The notes under the pieces are model-generated. The model did no database searches. It was not told the origin of the DNA and worked only from the letters and a program-made list of their open reading frames with translations. Position numbers and translations under genes: made by a program. Positions 9,763 through 21,600 of a stretch of DNA of 64,000 bases are shown piece after piece. Source of the stretch: Lutibacter sp. A64 (GTDB taxonomy: Bacteria; Bacteroidota; Bacteroidia; Flavobacteriales; Flavobacteriaceae); the NCBI RefSeq assembly GCF_022429565.1, contig NZ_CP092487.1, positions 2,064,001 to 2,128,000 on the forward strand, written 5' to 3'. How positions within the stretch are numbered: the first letter of the stretch is position 1; the number at the start of each line of letters is the position of its first letter.

Positions 9763-10966
9763 AGTGAATAACATCAAACTTATAAACACAAGTAGATGTA
9801 TACAATTCCCCAGGTCTTAATAATGTTGATGAAAAATTAGGCTGATTAGGAGCATTTGGAAAATGTTGCGTTTCTAAGCAGAAAGCACTTCTAAAATCAT
9901 ACGATTTTCCGCTTTTACCTATAGTACCACCACCAAGAAAATTACCGCTATAAAATTGCAACCCAGGTTCATCAGTATATACTTCCAATACTCTTCCTCT
10001 TATTGGTTCTATTACTTTTGCTGCCAAAGTAAGTTGGTTCTTATTTTTTGATGCACCTTTTCGTAAAACAAAATTTTGATCATAACCATTTGCTATAATT
10101 AATTGTTCGTTATCACCTTCTAAATCTTTCCCTATAGCTTTTAATGTTCTAAAATCAAATGGAGTACCAATTAGTGAACGCAATTCTCCCGTTGGAATTA
10201 AAACTTTATTTACTGGTGTAAATTTATCAGCATTTATCATTAACAAATGATTATTAATTGTACCATTACCTTCACCCGTTAAATTAAAAAATGAATGATG
10301 AGTCAAGTTTATAACAGTTGCTTTATCTGTTTCAGCAAAATATTTTATTACAAGAGCATTTTCATCCGTCAATAAATAGTTTACACGTACTTTTAAATTA
10401 CCTGGATATCCTTCTTCCATGTCCGTAGACGTTCTAGTAAACTCTATTTCATTTTGAGCAATTTGATGAGCATCCCACATTACATTATTAAATCCTTTGA
10501 CACCTCCATGCAAGTGATTAATTCCATTATTTTTAGTTAAGGCATACTCCGTTCCGTCTATTGAAAATTTACCATTAGCTATTCTATTTCCATAACGACC
10601 AATTATTGAACCAAAATATTTTTCTTTGGCTGAAATATATTTATTTAAGGTTTTAAATCCTAAAACAATATCTTCAAACTTTCCATTTTTATCAGGAACC
10701 ATTAATGATGTTAAGCGCTGACCATAATCTGTAAATGTAACCTCAATACCATTTTTATTTGTTAAAACATAAAAACTAGTAGAATCTCCACCAATTTCTA
10801 TTTGAAAATCTTTAGGATTTAAATTTGTTTTTAATTTCCTCTTTATATTTTCAGGAACTATAGTTGATTTTTTGGTTTTATTTTCTGAAACCCTACAACC
10901 TATTACTACTATTAGTAAAAGTATAGCACATAATTTAAATGCAACAATGGAGGTTTTAATACTCAT
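9761..10966 (-). CDS. galM: Aldose 1-epimerase (GalM family), lipoprotein-like
   Basis: A 401-residue galactose mutarotase-family protein that interconverts alpha and beta anomers of aldoses. Signature regions are GNRIANGKFSIDG, GINHLHGGVKGF with substrate-binding histidine, THHSFFNLTGEG, and the catalytic Glu in CLETQHFPNAPNQP. The N-terminus carries a hydrophobic segment ending in VVIGC, a plausible lipobox. The enzyme may therefore be membrane-anchored and act on PUL products in the periplasm. It is separated from neighbours by terminators on both sides, so it is probably transcribed alone. Confidence 0.92.
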   Translation of the reverse strand: MSIKTSIVAFKLCAILLLIVVIGCRVSENKTKKSTIVPENIKRKLKTNLNPKDFQIEIGGDSTSFYVLTNKNGIEVTFTDYGQRLTSLMVPDKNGKFEDIVLGFKTLNKYISAKEKYFGSIIGRYGNRIANGKFSIDGTEYALTKNNGINHLHGGVKGFNNVMWDAHQIAQNEIEFTRTSTDMEEGYPGNLKVRVNYLLTDENALVIKYFAETDKATVINLTHHSFFNLTGEGNGTINNHLLMINADKFTPVNKVLIPTGELRSLIGTPFDFRTLKAIGKDLEGDNEQLIIANGYDQNFVLRKGASKNKNQLTLAAKVIEPIRGRVLEVYTDEPGLQFYSGNFLGGGTIGKSGKSYDFRSAFCLETQHFPNAPNQPNFSSTLLRPGELYTSTCVYKFDVIH

Positions 10967-11050
10967 CTTATTTAAAATTTATCAGATTTAATTTGAATAA
11001 CTTTCTAGATTATTAGAACAATAAAATTGTATTTATTCTTTTAAAAGAAT

Positions 11051-11091
11051 AAAAAAAGCGCTCTTGTTTTAAATAAAAACAAGAACGCTTT
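11051..11091 (-). terminator. Intrinsic terminator after the GH128 gene
   Basis: A 16-bp stem (11055-11070 with 11076-11091) contains one C-A mismatch on the plus strand, which is a G-U wobble on the minus strand. An A-run on the plus strand gives the minus transcript a U-tract. It ends the five-gene susC-to-GH128 operon. Confidence 0.85.
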
Positions 11092-11119
11092 CAAACTATG
11101 TTAAATAAAAAACAAACTA

Positions 11120-12022
11120 TTAATTTTTAAGTTCTATCTTTAAATTAGGTTTATAATCGGCATAAAACTGCCCTAATTCGGTTAGCGTTCCATCAGGTTT
11201 AAATAATGCTGAAGAAGTACCTGCCGCAGAAGTTTGACCAAAAGAAAACCAAGTATAACGATGTACATACTCCAATGCTTCTAATTGTGGCAAAACTTCT
11301 TTCATAAAAGCCAGTACCTGTTCTGAACTAAATTTATTATCCTCTGGAGATACTGCTGTCCAATCAGCAGGAGCAAATTCGGTTATCCAAATAGGTTTTC
11401 CATATAAATTGTAAGTATCTTCTAATCTTTTTATAAATGAAGTAGCGCTTACACCTCCATACCAATGTACGGTAACAAAATCAACTCTTAAATCATTTTC
11501 AACAGCCTTTTCCATAAATTCTTGCATCCAATCTCCAGTTGAATTTACACACGCTGGGCTACCTAAAGGCAATCCAACTTCTTCAAGTTTTGGCCAAAGT
11601 TCAATAGCTTTATCAACAGACATATTTGCTTGTTTTGCACCATCTGGCTCGTTAAAACCAAGTAAAAACTTTATTTTACCTTCTTCTTTTAATGATTTCA
11701 TACTTGCTACAAACGCATCGTTTACATCCCATTTTCCCCATTTCATCGGTACAAATTCGATATTATTAGGAATTAAATCTTCAAAATAACCTTCTCCCCA
11801 AGTATAAAACCAATGTGCTTTTAATATTGAAACTCTTTCTGGCCATAGTCCAGAAGCAGTTGTAATAGCAAACCCTTTTTTACCAACCACTAAAGAATCT
11901 TCAACTGGTTGTATAATTTCAGGTTTTTCTATTTCTTCAAAATTAAATTTATCGTTATTAGCCTTTTCACACGAACTGAATATTAAAGTAAAAGCAATAA
12001 ATATTTTAATTAAAATTCTCAT
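11120..12022 (-). CDS. GH128-like glycoside hydrolase, surface/periplasmic lipoprotein
   Basis: A 300-residue protein matching the Asl1-like/GH128 glycosyl hydrolase catalytic domain, a TIM-barrel family whose characterised members cleave beta-1,3-glucan. The probable acid/base Glu is in FLLGFNEPDGA and the nucleophile Glu in PIWITEFAPADW. VDFVTVHWYGG and YTWFSFGQ line the barrel. The N-terminus ends in LIFSSC, a lipobox, so it is anchored to a membrane. It is the last gene of the susC-susD-susC-susD operon, 21 bp behind SusD, which makes it the enzyme most directly tied to those transporters. Beta-1,3-glucan activity is inferred from the family. Confidence 0.85.
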   Translation of the reverse strand: MRILIKIFIAFTLIFSSCEKANNDKFNFEEIEKPEIIQPVEDSLVVGKKGFAITTASGLWPERVSILKAHWFYTWGEGYFEDLIPNNIEFVPMKWGKWDVNDAFVASMKSLKEEGKIKFLLGFNEPDGAKQANMSVDKAIELWPKLEEVGLPLGSPACVNSTGDWMQEFMEKAVENDLRVDFVTVHWYGGVSATSFIKRLEDTYNLYGKPIWITEFAPADWTAVSPEDNKFSSEQVLAFMKEVLPQLEALEYVHRYTWFSFGQTSAAGTSSALFKPDGTLTELGQFYADYKPNLKIELKN

Positions 12023-12043
12023 TTCTTATTTTATTTATTGTGT

Positions 12044-13705
12044 TTACCAACCTATATTTTGAACTAAATTTGAATTTTTATTAATTTCAGATTTAGGTAT
12101 TGGATATAAATTCATACGATCTTCAAAGGCTCTAACTTCTATTAAACTTTTTTCATATTCAAAATTATTAGTTACAGCATCTTTCGTTATTTTAACCCCG
12201 TAAATATCGGTAGTTTCATTTCCTATTTTCCATCTTCTAACATCCCAAAAACGGTGATCTTCAAAGGCCAATTCAACCATACGTTCATTTTGTAATTTTT
12301 GGCGAAATTCATCTTTGCTCAATCCACTTGGAAAGTTAGGCATATTTGCTCTTGTTCTTATTTTATTAACCGCATCTAAAGCAGTCATTCCATAGGTTGA
12401 AGCATTTTCTGGTCCATAAGCCTCATTCATTGCTTCAGCATAATTTAGTAGTACTTCACCAAGTCTAAACAACACCCAAGTATGCTCTCTACTTGTTGTA
12501 TTTGTAGGTGTTAAATTTATATCTTCAATTACATATTTTTTAAGATAATAACCTGTTTTTGTAGCATTTACAATAGGAGCACCATTTAAACCTCCTACAA
12601 AACTTTCTATAGTTTTACCTTTCCAGGCAGCACCGTTTACAAGAACAGTTTGTGCTAACCTTGGGTCTCTTCCTGCATAAGGATTTGTTGCATCGTAACC
12701 TGAAGCTGGATCCATAATTGAAAGTCCTGTAGCTTGCATTTCATATGCATCAACTAAATTTTGTGTAGGACAAGTCCCTGTGTTTCCTCCTTCAAAACCT
12801 ATTGGGAAATTTCTTTGTTCAAATCCATTTGTAGTACCTTGACGACGTTCAAAAATTAATTCGGAACTTAGATAATTGTTTACAATATCAGCATAATTAC
12901 CCTCTAAAGTATACGCATCTAAATCTAATACAGATTTAGCAGCTTCAGCCGCATCAACCCATAAAGATGCATTACCAGTAGTATTGTGTAAAGGACTTGC
13001 TGCATAAAGTAACATACGTGCTTTTAATGCTAACGCGGCTCCTTTTGTAGCTCTTCCTGTTTCTCCTACTGAAGAAAAATCTTCGTACTTTACAGGTAAC
13101 TCTTCTGCAATTACATCACATTCATTCACTATAAAATCTACAACCTCTTCAAAGCTATTTTGACTTACATTTATAGCTTCTTCTGAAGTTAACACATCGG
13201 TAATAAGTGGTATATTTTTATATCTTTTTACTAATTCAAAATAAAAATAAGCTCTTAAAAAACGTGCTTCATATGCATAATTTTTAAACTGCTCAATAGT
13301 TTCTGCATAACTTTCATTGTATTGATCTTCTAAAAACTCAACGCCTTCAGTTTCAACAATAAACATATTGGCAGCTCTAATTCCAGAATACATATTTCCC
13401 CAAACATTATCAATAGGTCTTAAATCGCTATATCTACCTTCATTAAACCTTTGAATATCCGATAAATCTAACACATGCTCTGCTTCGTCTGTAGCTGAAG
13501 AACGCATTGCTCCATCTACACTATTAAAGTCTGTTGGTAAATAACTATATATGTTTGTTAAAAAACTTTTAGAACGATTAAAATCTGTAAACACATCATC
13601 TTTACGATTAAATGAGGTTTCATCATACTCTAAATAGTCACAACTAATTATTGCAAAAAACAACACTGCAAATAGTCGATAATTTATATATTTTAGTATT
13701 TTCAT
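12044..13705 (-). CDS. SusD/RagB-like nutrient-binding lipoprotein
   Basis: A 553-residue SusD-family surface lipoprotein that caps the SusC channel and binds glycan. The lipobox is AIISC. The TPR-rich N-terminal half includes EARFLRAYFYFELVKRYKNIPLI. The C-terminal domain carries EHTWVLFRLGEVLLNYAEAMNEA, split here by recognition of VLFRLGEVLLNYAEA, then ERMVELAFEDHRFWDVRRWK and the closing YPIPKSEIN. It follows the frameshifted SusC by 12 bp and precedes GH128 by 21 bp. If its partner SusC is really inactive, this protein would be left without a pore. Confidence 0.95.
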   Translation of the reverse strand: MKILKYINYRLFAVLFFAIISCDYLEYDETSFNRKDDVFTDFNRSKSFLTNIYSYLPTDFNSVDGAMRSSATDEAEHVLDLSDIQRFNEGRYSDLRPIDNVWGNMYSGIRAANMFIVETEGVEFLEDQYNESYAETIEQFKNYAYEARFLRAYFYFELVKRYKNIPLITDVLTSEEAINVSQNSFEEVVDFIVNECDVIAEELPVKYEDFSSVGETGRATKGAALALKARMLLYAASPLHNTTGNASLWVDAAEAAKSVLDLDAYTLEGNYADIVNNYLSSELIFERRQGTTNGFEQRNFPIGFEGGNTGTCPTQNLVDAYEMQATGLSIMDPASGYDATNPYAGRDPRLAQTVLVNGAAWKGKTIESFVGGLNGAPIVNATKTGYYLKKYVIEDINLTPTNTTSREHTWVLFRLGEVLLNYAEAMNEAYGPENASTYGMTALDAVNKIRTRANMPNFPSGLSKDEFRQKLQNERMVELAFEDHRFWDVRRWKIGNETTDIYGVKITKDAVTNNFEYEKSLIEVRAFEDRMNLYPIPKSEINKNSNLVQNIGW

Positions 13706-13717
13706 AAGTCCTTATTT

Positions 13718-16700
13718 TTAAAATTCTAATTTAATTCCAACGTGGTACGATGCAAGTGACGGATAACTAACCCCAATAGATTCTGGGTCAACATCTCCAG
13801 TATTATCAATACTAAACACATTCATTCCACGGCCATATATTTTGGCTTTTGATATATTTAATTTACTAATTAATTGCTCTGGTAATTTATAATAAACTTC
13901 AAAACGTCTTAATTTTAAGTAGTCTCCACTAACTAACCAGATGTCGTTTTTACGGTAATTATTTTCATTTTCTAATAAAGATAATCTTGGTAACGTAGCC
14001 GTTGCGGCAGTTTCTGGAGTCCAACTATTTGCTGAAAAATTAGTAATATTGGTATTACCACGTAATGGGATGTGTACACTTTTTGTGTTTAAATAAACTG
14101 TTTGATTTGCAATTCCTTGAAATTGTAAATCAATACCAAATCTTTTATACTCTCCACCTAAATTAATACCGTAATATATTTCTGGATAAGCATTTGCATA
14201 ACCAATAGGTACAATATCTAAATCGTCTATAACACCATCGTTATTTTGATCTTTATATTTAATATCTCCTGGGCGTACATTTGAAAATAGTTGTTGAGGA
14301 CTTGCATCAATATCGGCTTGATTTTCGAAGAAACCTAATGCTTGTAATCCAAATTGTTGTCCGATAGAATTCCCAGTTTCTTTTAAATAATCGTAAGGTT
14401 GAAATTCTTCATTCTTATTTACAATTTCATTTTTTGCAAACGTAAAATTACCACCTACATAATATTTGAATGAACCTGCATTACTTTTCCATAAAAGTGA
14501 TGTTTCAACTCCTCTATTTTTAACCTCACCTTCATTTGCTATTGCGGTATTTACACCAATTAATGAAGGAATTGTTCCAGAAGTGGCAACAAGAATGTTT
14601 TCTCTTATATCATAAAAAGCATCTAGAGTTATTGAAAGACTACCAAACAACTCTATATCTACACCTAAATTACTCTTAATAGAATTTTCGTAGGTAAGAT
14701 TATTAGATGCTAAACGCCATTCGCTAATACCTCCAAGATTGCTATTATTATTGTTAAAATAATATCCTCCTCCGCTTCCAAAAGCTTGCTCGTAAAGGTT
14801 TGGATCCATAATATTATTACCACTCATCCCCCAAGATGCACGTACTTTTAAATAATCTACTGATTTATTATCTTTTAAGAAATCTTCGCGGTTTAAAACC
14901 CAACCGGCTGAAATAGCTGGAAAAAATCCAAAACGATCTCCATCAGGTAAAACACTACTTCCACTATAAGATAGTACAGCATCTACAAAGTATTTATTTT
15001 TATAACCATAACTTGCTGATGCAATAGCATTTTGACGCAGGTATGTATTGTATTGACCATTTTTTTAACACGTTTTTCTTGTTGATACATTAAAGATGTG
15101 TTTAAAACACTGTTTTCCCAAGATGTATCGTAATTTAATTTACCGTATAAAGAGGCTTGACGAAGTTGATTTTTAAATCCTTTTGAGTAATTTAAATCGG
15201 TTTCACTACCATAAACATTTGCTATTGTATCGTTTATAACACCAGTTAAAGGGTTTCTTGTAAAAGACAAACTTTCATATATAAAATTTCTCTTTTTACT
15301 TTCAGAATAATTAACTTCATTATCGTAAGCTAAAGCAGCTTCAGCAGATAAACCTTTTAACCAGCCACTTAAATCTTGAGTAATTTTACCATCAATCATT
15401 ATTTGTCTACCGTTAGGTTGCAGCACACCTGTTGAAGACACTAAAGCCACAGGATTGTTATCGTAATATGCTGTTCCTCCCCATTCCCCGTTTGGAGTTC
15501 TTACTGGAAATGCTGAAGAAGGCACGCTATAAATTGCATCCATAATAGTACTAACTCCTGCTCCAGGCTCTGTTCTACCATCAATATGTCCTGCCACATT
15601 AACAATAAACTTTGTAGTATTTGTTAAATCTATATCTAAATTTGTTCTAAAATTAAAACGGTCATATTTTAACTGACTATCATAACGATCATCAAAAGTT
15701 GTATTATCAAATAAACCTCTTTCATTTTGGTAATTTAATGAGGTAAAATATTTTAATTTTTCACCACCACCAGAAAAACTAGCACTAACATTTGTTGTAC
15801 TACCAAAATCTCTTAAAGTTTCGTCTAACCAATTAACATTAGGTAGCAAGGTTAAATTTTCACCCGTTTGAAACCCATATAAATCCAAATCGGAATATAC
15901 AGCTTCATTACCATCTAAAATACTTGCTTGGTTTACAGCTCTTGCATAATTATAAGAATCTAAAAAATCAGGTTCACGAGCAGCAAAGTTTATTCCATTA
16001 TCATAAGAAACATTTATTTTAAAAGAATTGTAAGCGCCTCTTTTGGTTGTAACCAAAATTACCCCATTAGCGCCTCTTTGTCCATATCTGGCTAAATCTG
16101 CTCCATCTTTTAATACGGAAACACTTTCAATATCAGACAATGCTAATGAAGCCATATCTCTTTCAAAACCATCTACTAATACAAGAATAGCGTTATCATT
16201 AAGGGTTCCTAAACCTCTTAAATACATACTAGGACTTCGTTCCCAAGGTGTTCCTGCATTTTGAAGTACCATCAATCCTGAAAGTTCTCCATAAAGACTT
16301 TCTAAAGGATTGTTTAATGAACTTTTTTCTAATCTATCAGAATATACAATATCTATAGAAGAAGTAATTTCATCTACTGGTTTTGATATTCCGTAACCAA
16401 GGTTTATATTTTTAGATGTTTTGCCTAATTGAATTGTTAATGTTTTAGAATTAACATTAACTACCTTTTGCATATCGCTAAAAGTTAATTTAATTAAACC
16501 TTGAGGTTCCATATTTAAAACTGCTGTTCCAAAATCATCAGTTACAACAGTTATATCTGAATTTGTAAGTGATTCTATATTAACACCTGAAAACGGTTTT
16601 CCGGCATCGTTAATAACAGTAATTTTTATAGTATCTGATTGTGCTAAAATTAATTGAGACGATAGCAATAATGCTAACATACAGCAAATTTTCACAATCT

Positions 16701-16809
16701 TTTTATTTGTTTTCTGCAATAAATTTTGGAAATAAATAAAGGTGAAACTATTTAAATAGTTGTCCTTCCAAGTTCCATAACTTAGTTTTCCTATTTTGTA
16801 TTTTTTCAT
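13718..16809 (-). pseudogene. SusC-like TonB-dependent receptor split by a one-base frameshift
   Basis: Two reading frames together encode one SusC of about 1030 residues. The front part (14983-16809) has a signal segment (LALLLSSQLILAQ), the plug with LRGLGTLNDNAILVLVDGFE, and SVLKDGADLARYGQRGANG. It runs out of frame after QQEKRVKK. The back part resumes at once in the other frame as NGQYNTYLRQNAI and continues to 13718 with barrel strands ending in KLEF. The switch lies exactly at a run of seven T on the plus strand (15060-15066). Eight would restore one open frame. No in-frame ATG upstream of MSGNNIMDP gives the second half a signal peptide, so it cannot work alone. Causes could be a real mutation, phase variation or slippage at the A-run, or a sequencing error. 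Confidence 0.88.
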
Positions 16810-16840
16810 TTGATAGTGATTAGTTTATTCAAATTGTATA

Positions 16841-18607
16841 TTACCATCCTGGATTTTGTACCAATCCATAACCTTTATTAATTTCATCTGGTGGAAACGC
16901 ACTTAAATACCATTTTGGTGAAAAATTAGTTTTCCAATAGCGCTCTGGCAGTTCAAATGTGTCGTAAGTATATGAACCATCACTTTCCTTATTTGTGTTT
17001 ACACCGTATAAAGTTTTAGTAAAACTATCTTCATCTTTCCAACGAATAAGATCGTACCAACGTACTTCTTCATAACCCAATTCTAAAGCTCTTTCATTTA
17101 AAACAGCTTTTCTAAAATCTTCTTGAGATAAACCTGGAGTAAGATCATTTAATCCAACTCTATTACGCACTTTATTAATAGCTGCATACGCTTCTACAGT
17201 AGGACCCGAATTTGCTTCATTTAATGCTTCTGCATAGGTTAAATAAATTTCACTTAAACGTAAATAAGGCCATTGAACAACTGAATTTAAAGATGTTGCA
17301 TTGTTTCTTTCTAATAAAAATTTTCTTAAACCAAAACCAGTTTTAAAACCTGAAGCGTTTATGTTTTTTCGTTCTCTACCACCAATCCATAATTCTGCTG
17401 TACGACCTTGATAAGTATCTCCATTTATTAAAACAGTTTCATACAATCTAGGATCGCGATTTGCCCACGGATTGTTTGGATCCCATCCAGAATTAGGAGC
17501 ATCTATTGGGGTTCCATCTGCCATAGGAAACATATCTACGTAATTTTTAGTAGGTAACCCAGAACCATATCCTCCAGAACTTTGGTAGAAATAATAATTT
17601 CCAGACCAATAACCTCCTGATTTATAGCGAACTCTTGTACTTATTAAAATTTCGTGATTATTACGCATATAATACGCATCTTGAAAATCTTGTCTTGGAT
17701 CTCCTGTATTTATTAGGTTATAACCTCCTTGATTTTCAACAGCATCTAAAAGTTCTTTTGCTGCTTGTGCAGCTTCTGTCCACAAATTAGCATCGTAACC
17801 TCCAAACCAAGTTAATTTACTATCTGAAGCCTCTCCAGTAAGGTAAGGTTCCGAATTGTTAAATAAGGGACTTGCACCAAACAATAAAACTCTCGCTTTT
17901 AGCCCCATAGCCGAAGCTTTTGTAAATCTTCCATCCCAGTTAGATGCATCTTCAATTGTCCAAGGTAGTGCAGGAATTACCTCATCTAAAAGTGCCACTA
18001 TATTATTCATAGTTTCTTTTGCTGTTAACCTAGGTAAATCTGTATTCTCAGTAGGCGTATATGCGTGATCTACCCAAGGCAAACCTCCAAAATTTCTATA
18101 CATATCTACATAATGAATAGCGATAATCATTTTTGCTTCAGCTTTTAATTGATTGATATAATCTTCTGAAACATCTGGTATTTTATCTGCATTTTCAATA
18201 AAATTCCAACCTATTCTAATCCCTTCCCAACTTTGTTCTTTTGTATAACTATATTTTGAATTAGAAGCGCTATTTTCTGTAGCAGCAGTATACTGACCGC
18301 TATAGTACAATCTATTAGGACCACCCCAACCAAGGTAACTATGACCAAGGTCTGATAAAGACTCTAAAAGATCCATTCCTATTTTATTTCCTTTTTCAGA
18401 CCAGTTTACATTTAGTCCATAAGGTAATGTTGCATAACCGCCCCATAAATAACGTTCAGATAGTTCTATAGAGTTAAATATGGTATCTTTAGTAACATCT
18501 ACACTAGGTTCCTTTTCTAGAAACTCGTTTCCAAACTGAACTTTTTCACAGCTGTTTAGAATGAGTGCTAGAATAGCAATAATGAATATTATATTTTTTA
18601 GTTTCAT
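16841..18607 (-). CDS. SusD/RagB-like nutrient-binding lipoprotein
   Basis: A 588-residue SusD-family lipoprotein with lipobox LILNSC. Family landmarks are AEAKMIIAIHYVDMYRNFGG, ALPWTIED, KARVLLFGASPLFN, WPYLRLSEIYLTYAEALNEA and ERALELGYEEVRWYDLIRWK, ending in LVQNPGW. It sits between two SusC genes, 38 bp behind the intact one and 31 bp before the broken one. It is most probably the partner of the upstream SusC and binds glycan at the cell surface. Confidence 0.95.
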   Translation of the reverse strand: MKLKNIIFIIAILALILNSCEKVQFGNEFLEKEPSVDVTKDTIFNSIELSERYLWGGYATLPYGLNVNWSEKGNKIGMDLLESLSDLGHSYLGWGGPNRLYYSGQYTAATENSASNSKYSYTKEQSWEGIRIGWNFIENADKIPDVSEDYINQLKAEAKMIIAIHYVDMYRNFGGLPWVDHAYTPTENTDLPRLTAKETMNNIVALLDEVIPALPWTIEDASNWDGRFTKASAMGLKARVLLFGASPLFNNSEPYLTGEASDSKLTWFGGYDANLWTEAAQAAKELLDAVENQGGYNLINTGDPRQDFQDAYYMRNNHEILISTRVRYKSGGYWSGNYYFYQSSGGYGSGLPTKNYVDMFPMADGTPIDAPNSGWDPNNPWANRDPRLYETVLINGDTYQGRTAELWIGGRERKNINASGFKTGFGLRKFLLERNNATSLNSVVQWPYLRLSEIYLTYAEALNEANSGPTVEAYAAINKVRNRVGLNDLTPGLSQEDFRKAVLNERALELGYEEVRWYDLIRWKDEDSFTKTLYGVNTNKESDGSYTYDTFELPERYWKTNFSPKWYLSAFPPDEINKGYGLVQNPGW

Positions 18608-18645
18608 ACTATAATTTTTTAATAATTTTTTATAAACTTTATATC

Positions 18646-21600
18646 TTATAAGAAATTTAATCTTACTCCTAAATTAAATACTTTAGTCAACGGATATTTT
18701 GAATCATTTGCAGTTTTAGATTCTGGATCTGCAATATCTAGTTTATCTATTGTAACTAGGTTTGTTCCATTAATAAAGGTTCTAAGGTTGCTAATCCCCA
18801 TATTTTTTAAGAAGGCAGATTTAAAATTATATCCCATTTCAAGATTTTTTAAACGCACATAAGAAGCGTCTCTCAACCAAAAATCTGAGTTTTTAGTATT
18901 GTTAGAACTTCCCGTTAAAGTCATTCTAGGGTAGGTAGCTGTATCTGCTGTTTCTGGTATCCAACGTCCATCAGCCATATATTGCAATAAAGAACGATCT
19001 AACGTGGCTCCAAAAGCAGTTCTGTAGGTATCTCCTAAATATCTTGAAGTATTTGCTGCACCAACCCACGACATAGAAAAATCGAAGTTTTTAAAGTTAA
19101 ACCCTGCATTTACACCAAAACTATATTGTGGATATACAGAATAACCAATTGCTTTTTGGTCATTTTGATCAATAACACCATCTGCATTTAAATCTTTATA
19201 AACCATGTCTCCTGGTTTTAAATCGTATTGATGGTCTGGCAACTCATCATTTCCTGCATCAGCATCGTTATAAAACTTATCAAAAATATACCCAAATGGT
19301 TGTCCCACTGGTTTTCCTGTACGGTATAAATAATCTTCAGATTGAGGAATTTCATCCATAAAAATTATTTCATTTTGGGCATGTGATACATTTGAATTAA
19401 CCCAGTATCTAAAATCATCGGTTAGTTGTTGTTTCCATTTAAGTTCTAATTCAAACCCTTTATTTTGTACTTCACCAATATTTACAGCAGGAAGATCGTA
19501 AGCTACATATCCTGGAACTGTTCCTCTATAGGTTAAAATATCTGTACGGTTTTCTATAAAATAATCAAATGTTAAGTTCAATTTAGATTCAAAAAGTCTT
19601 AATTCTATACCGTAATTTTGCTTTTCTGCAGTTTCCCAAGTAACATCTGAGTTTCCAATTTGTCCTTCACTAGCAGCTTGTTGATTGGATGGGTTATTAT
19701 AGCCAAAACTATAATTACCACTTGCTGAATTATAACTATCTGGAAGATACAGAAAACGGTTACTTCCAATTCTATCATTCCCTACCAATCCATAAGAAAA
19801 ACGTAATTTCATAAAATCAAGAACATTTTGTTCTTGCATAAACTCTTCATTTGTAAGCACCCAACCAGTTGAAAATGCTGGAAAAAATCCAAAACGTTTA
19901 TCTTTTGCAAAATTTTCTGACCCATTGTAACCAATACTAACATCTGCCATGTATTTATTATCAAAATCATAAGTTACACGTCCAACCAAACCAACTAAAC
20001 CACTAGGTAATTCTGTATATTGTGAAGGATAATAGGTTTTTTGTTGATTGTAAAGCAACAATCCACCAACATTATGACCTCCAAATTTATTACTATAACT
20101 AAATCCACCTTCTAAATACCAATTTCTTCCTGTTCCATAAGACTCGCCATAAGTTAAATTACCATCGGAACCACTTCTTCTATATACAATTTCGTCACTA
20201 TTTTGATCTGCAGAAGGATTAATATCTCTTAAAAAAACAGGTTCATAACTAGCTGATGAAGAATTTCTAGTTTTTGTATGTGTATAGTTTGTATTATAAG
20301 CAAACTTTGTTCTAAATTTTAATCCTTTAATAAAGCCTAATTCTTGTTCTAAATCAATATCTAAATTCAATTTATTATTTAAAATATTAGAATACCCTTG
20401 ACCATAAAATGGAGCTAAACCGTCTTTTTTAGTTCCTGGAATATAAAGTTGACTAGAAGTAATATATTTTCCATCTACAATTCCTGGCCCTGAATATGGA
20501 ACAGACCAATAAATATCTCTAAAAAGCTCGCTAAAACTATTTTTTGTGTTTGGTCTATTTGTAATACCTGCTTGACCTCCAATAGTAACACCTAATTTAG
20601 TGGTATTGGTAATATCAATATCAATATTTGAACGATAATTATACCTTTGAAATGAGAAGTTATAATCGTACTGAGAATCGTAGGTTTTAAATAAACCATC
20701 TTGATTTAAGATCCCTAAAGACACAAAATATTTAACTTTATCTGTACCTCCAGAAATATTTAAATTCCCTTTAGATTGACTTGCTGAAGGCTTTAAAAGG
20801 TAATCCATCCAATCTGTATTTGGATACATTAATGGGTTAGAGTTTGTTCTAAATGCTTCAATGGCTTCTGGTGTAAACTTAAGCTGACTAGGATCTAGAC
20901 TCGGATCATCGTTTAACTGAGCTTCATTATAACGCTGTGCATACGTATAACTATCTGCAAAATCTAATAATCTAGTAGGTTGTTGCATACCTCTAGAAAA
21001 ACTTGCTGTTATTTTTGCTTTTCCTTCTGAACCTCTTTTAGTAGTAACTATAATTACACCGTTTGCACCACGCACACCATAAACTGCTGTTGCAGATGCA
21101 TCTTTAAGAATAGTAATACTTCCTATTTCTTCAGGATCTAAGGACATAAAAGAACGCTCAACACCATCTACTATCATTAAAGGTTGCGATTGTCCTTCTG
21201 ACAAAGTAGCAACTCCACGTAAATAAATACTTGGATCATCGGCTCCTGGCTGCCCTGAATATTGAACTGTAGACAAACCTGTTACTTTTCCTGCTAAAGA
21301 GTTTGCAACATTAGCTGCTGGTGATTTTGCTAATTCTTCAGAATCTATTGAGCTAATTGCCCCAGTAATTGTTACTTTCTTTTGCCTTCCATAAGCTACT
21401 ACCGTAACTTCATCTAAACCAGTTAAACTAGATTCTAAAACAATATTAATTACTTTTTGAATAGTTATTTTAACTTCTTTAGTTTCAAATCCCATATAAC
21501 TATAAACTAGGGTACTGTTAGGTGAAGTACTTATTTCATAATTTCCATCAAAATCTGTTGCTGTACCATTTAATGTTCCTTTTTCAAGTATTGTAACACC

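Noticed and set aside
15055-15070. Programmed ribosomal frameshift as the normal expression mode of the split SusC
   Set aside because: The A-run allows slippage, but it is not in the X-XXY-YYZ phase used by strong -1 sites and SusC genes are not known to need it. It is kept only as one possibility in the finding.
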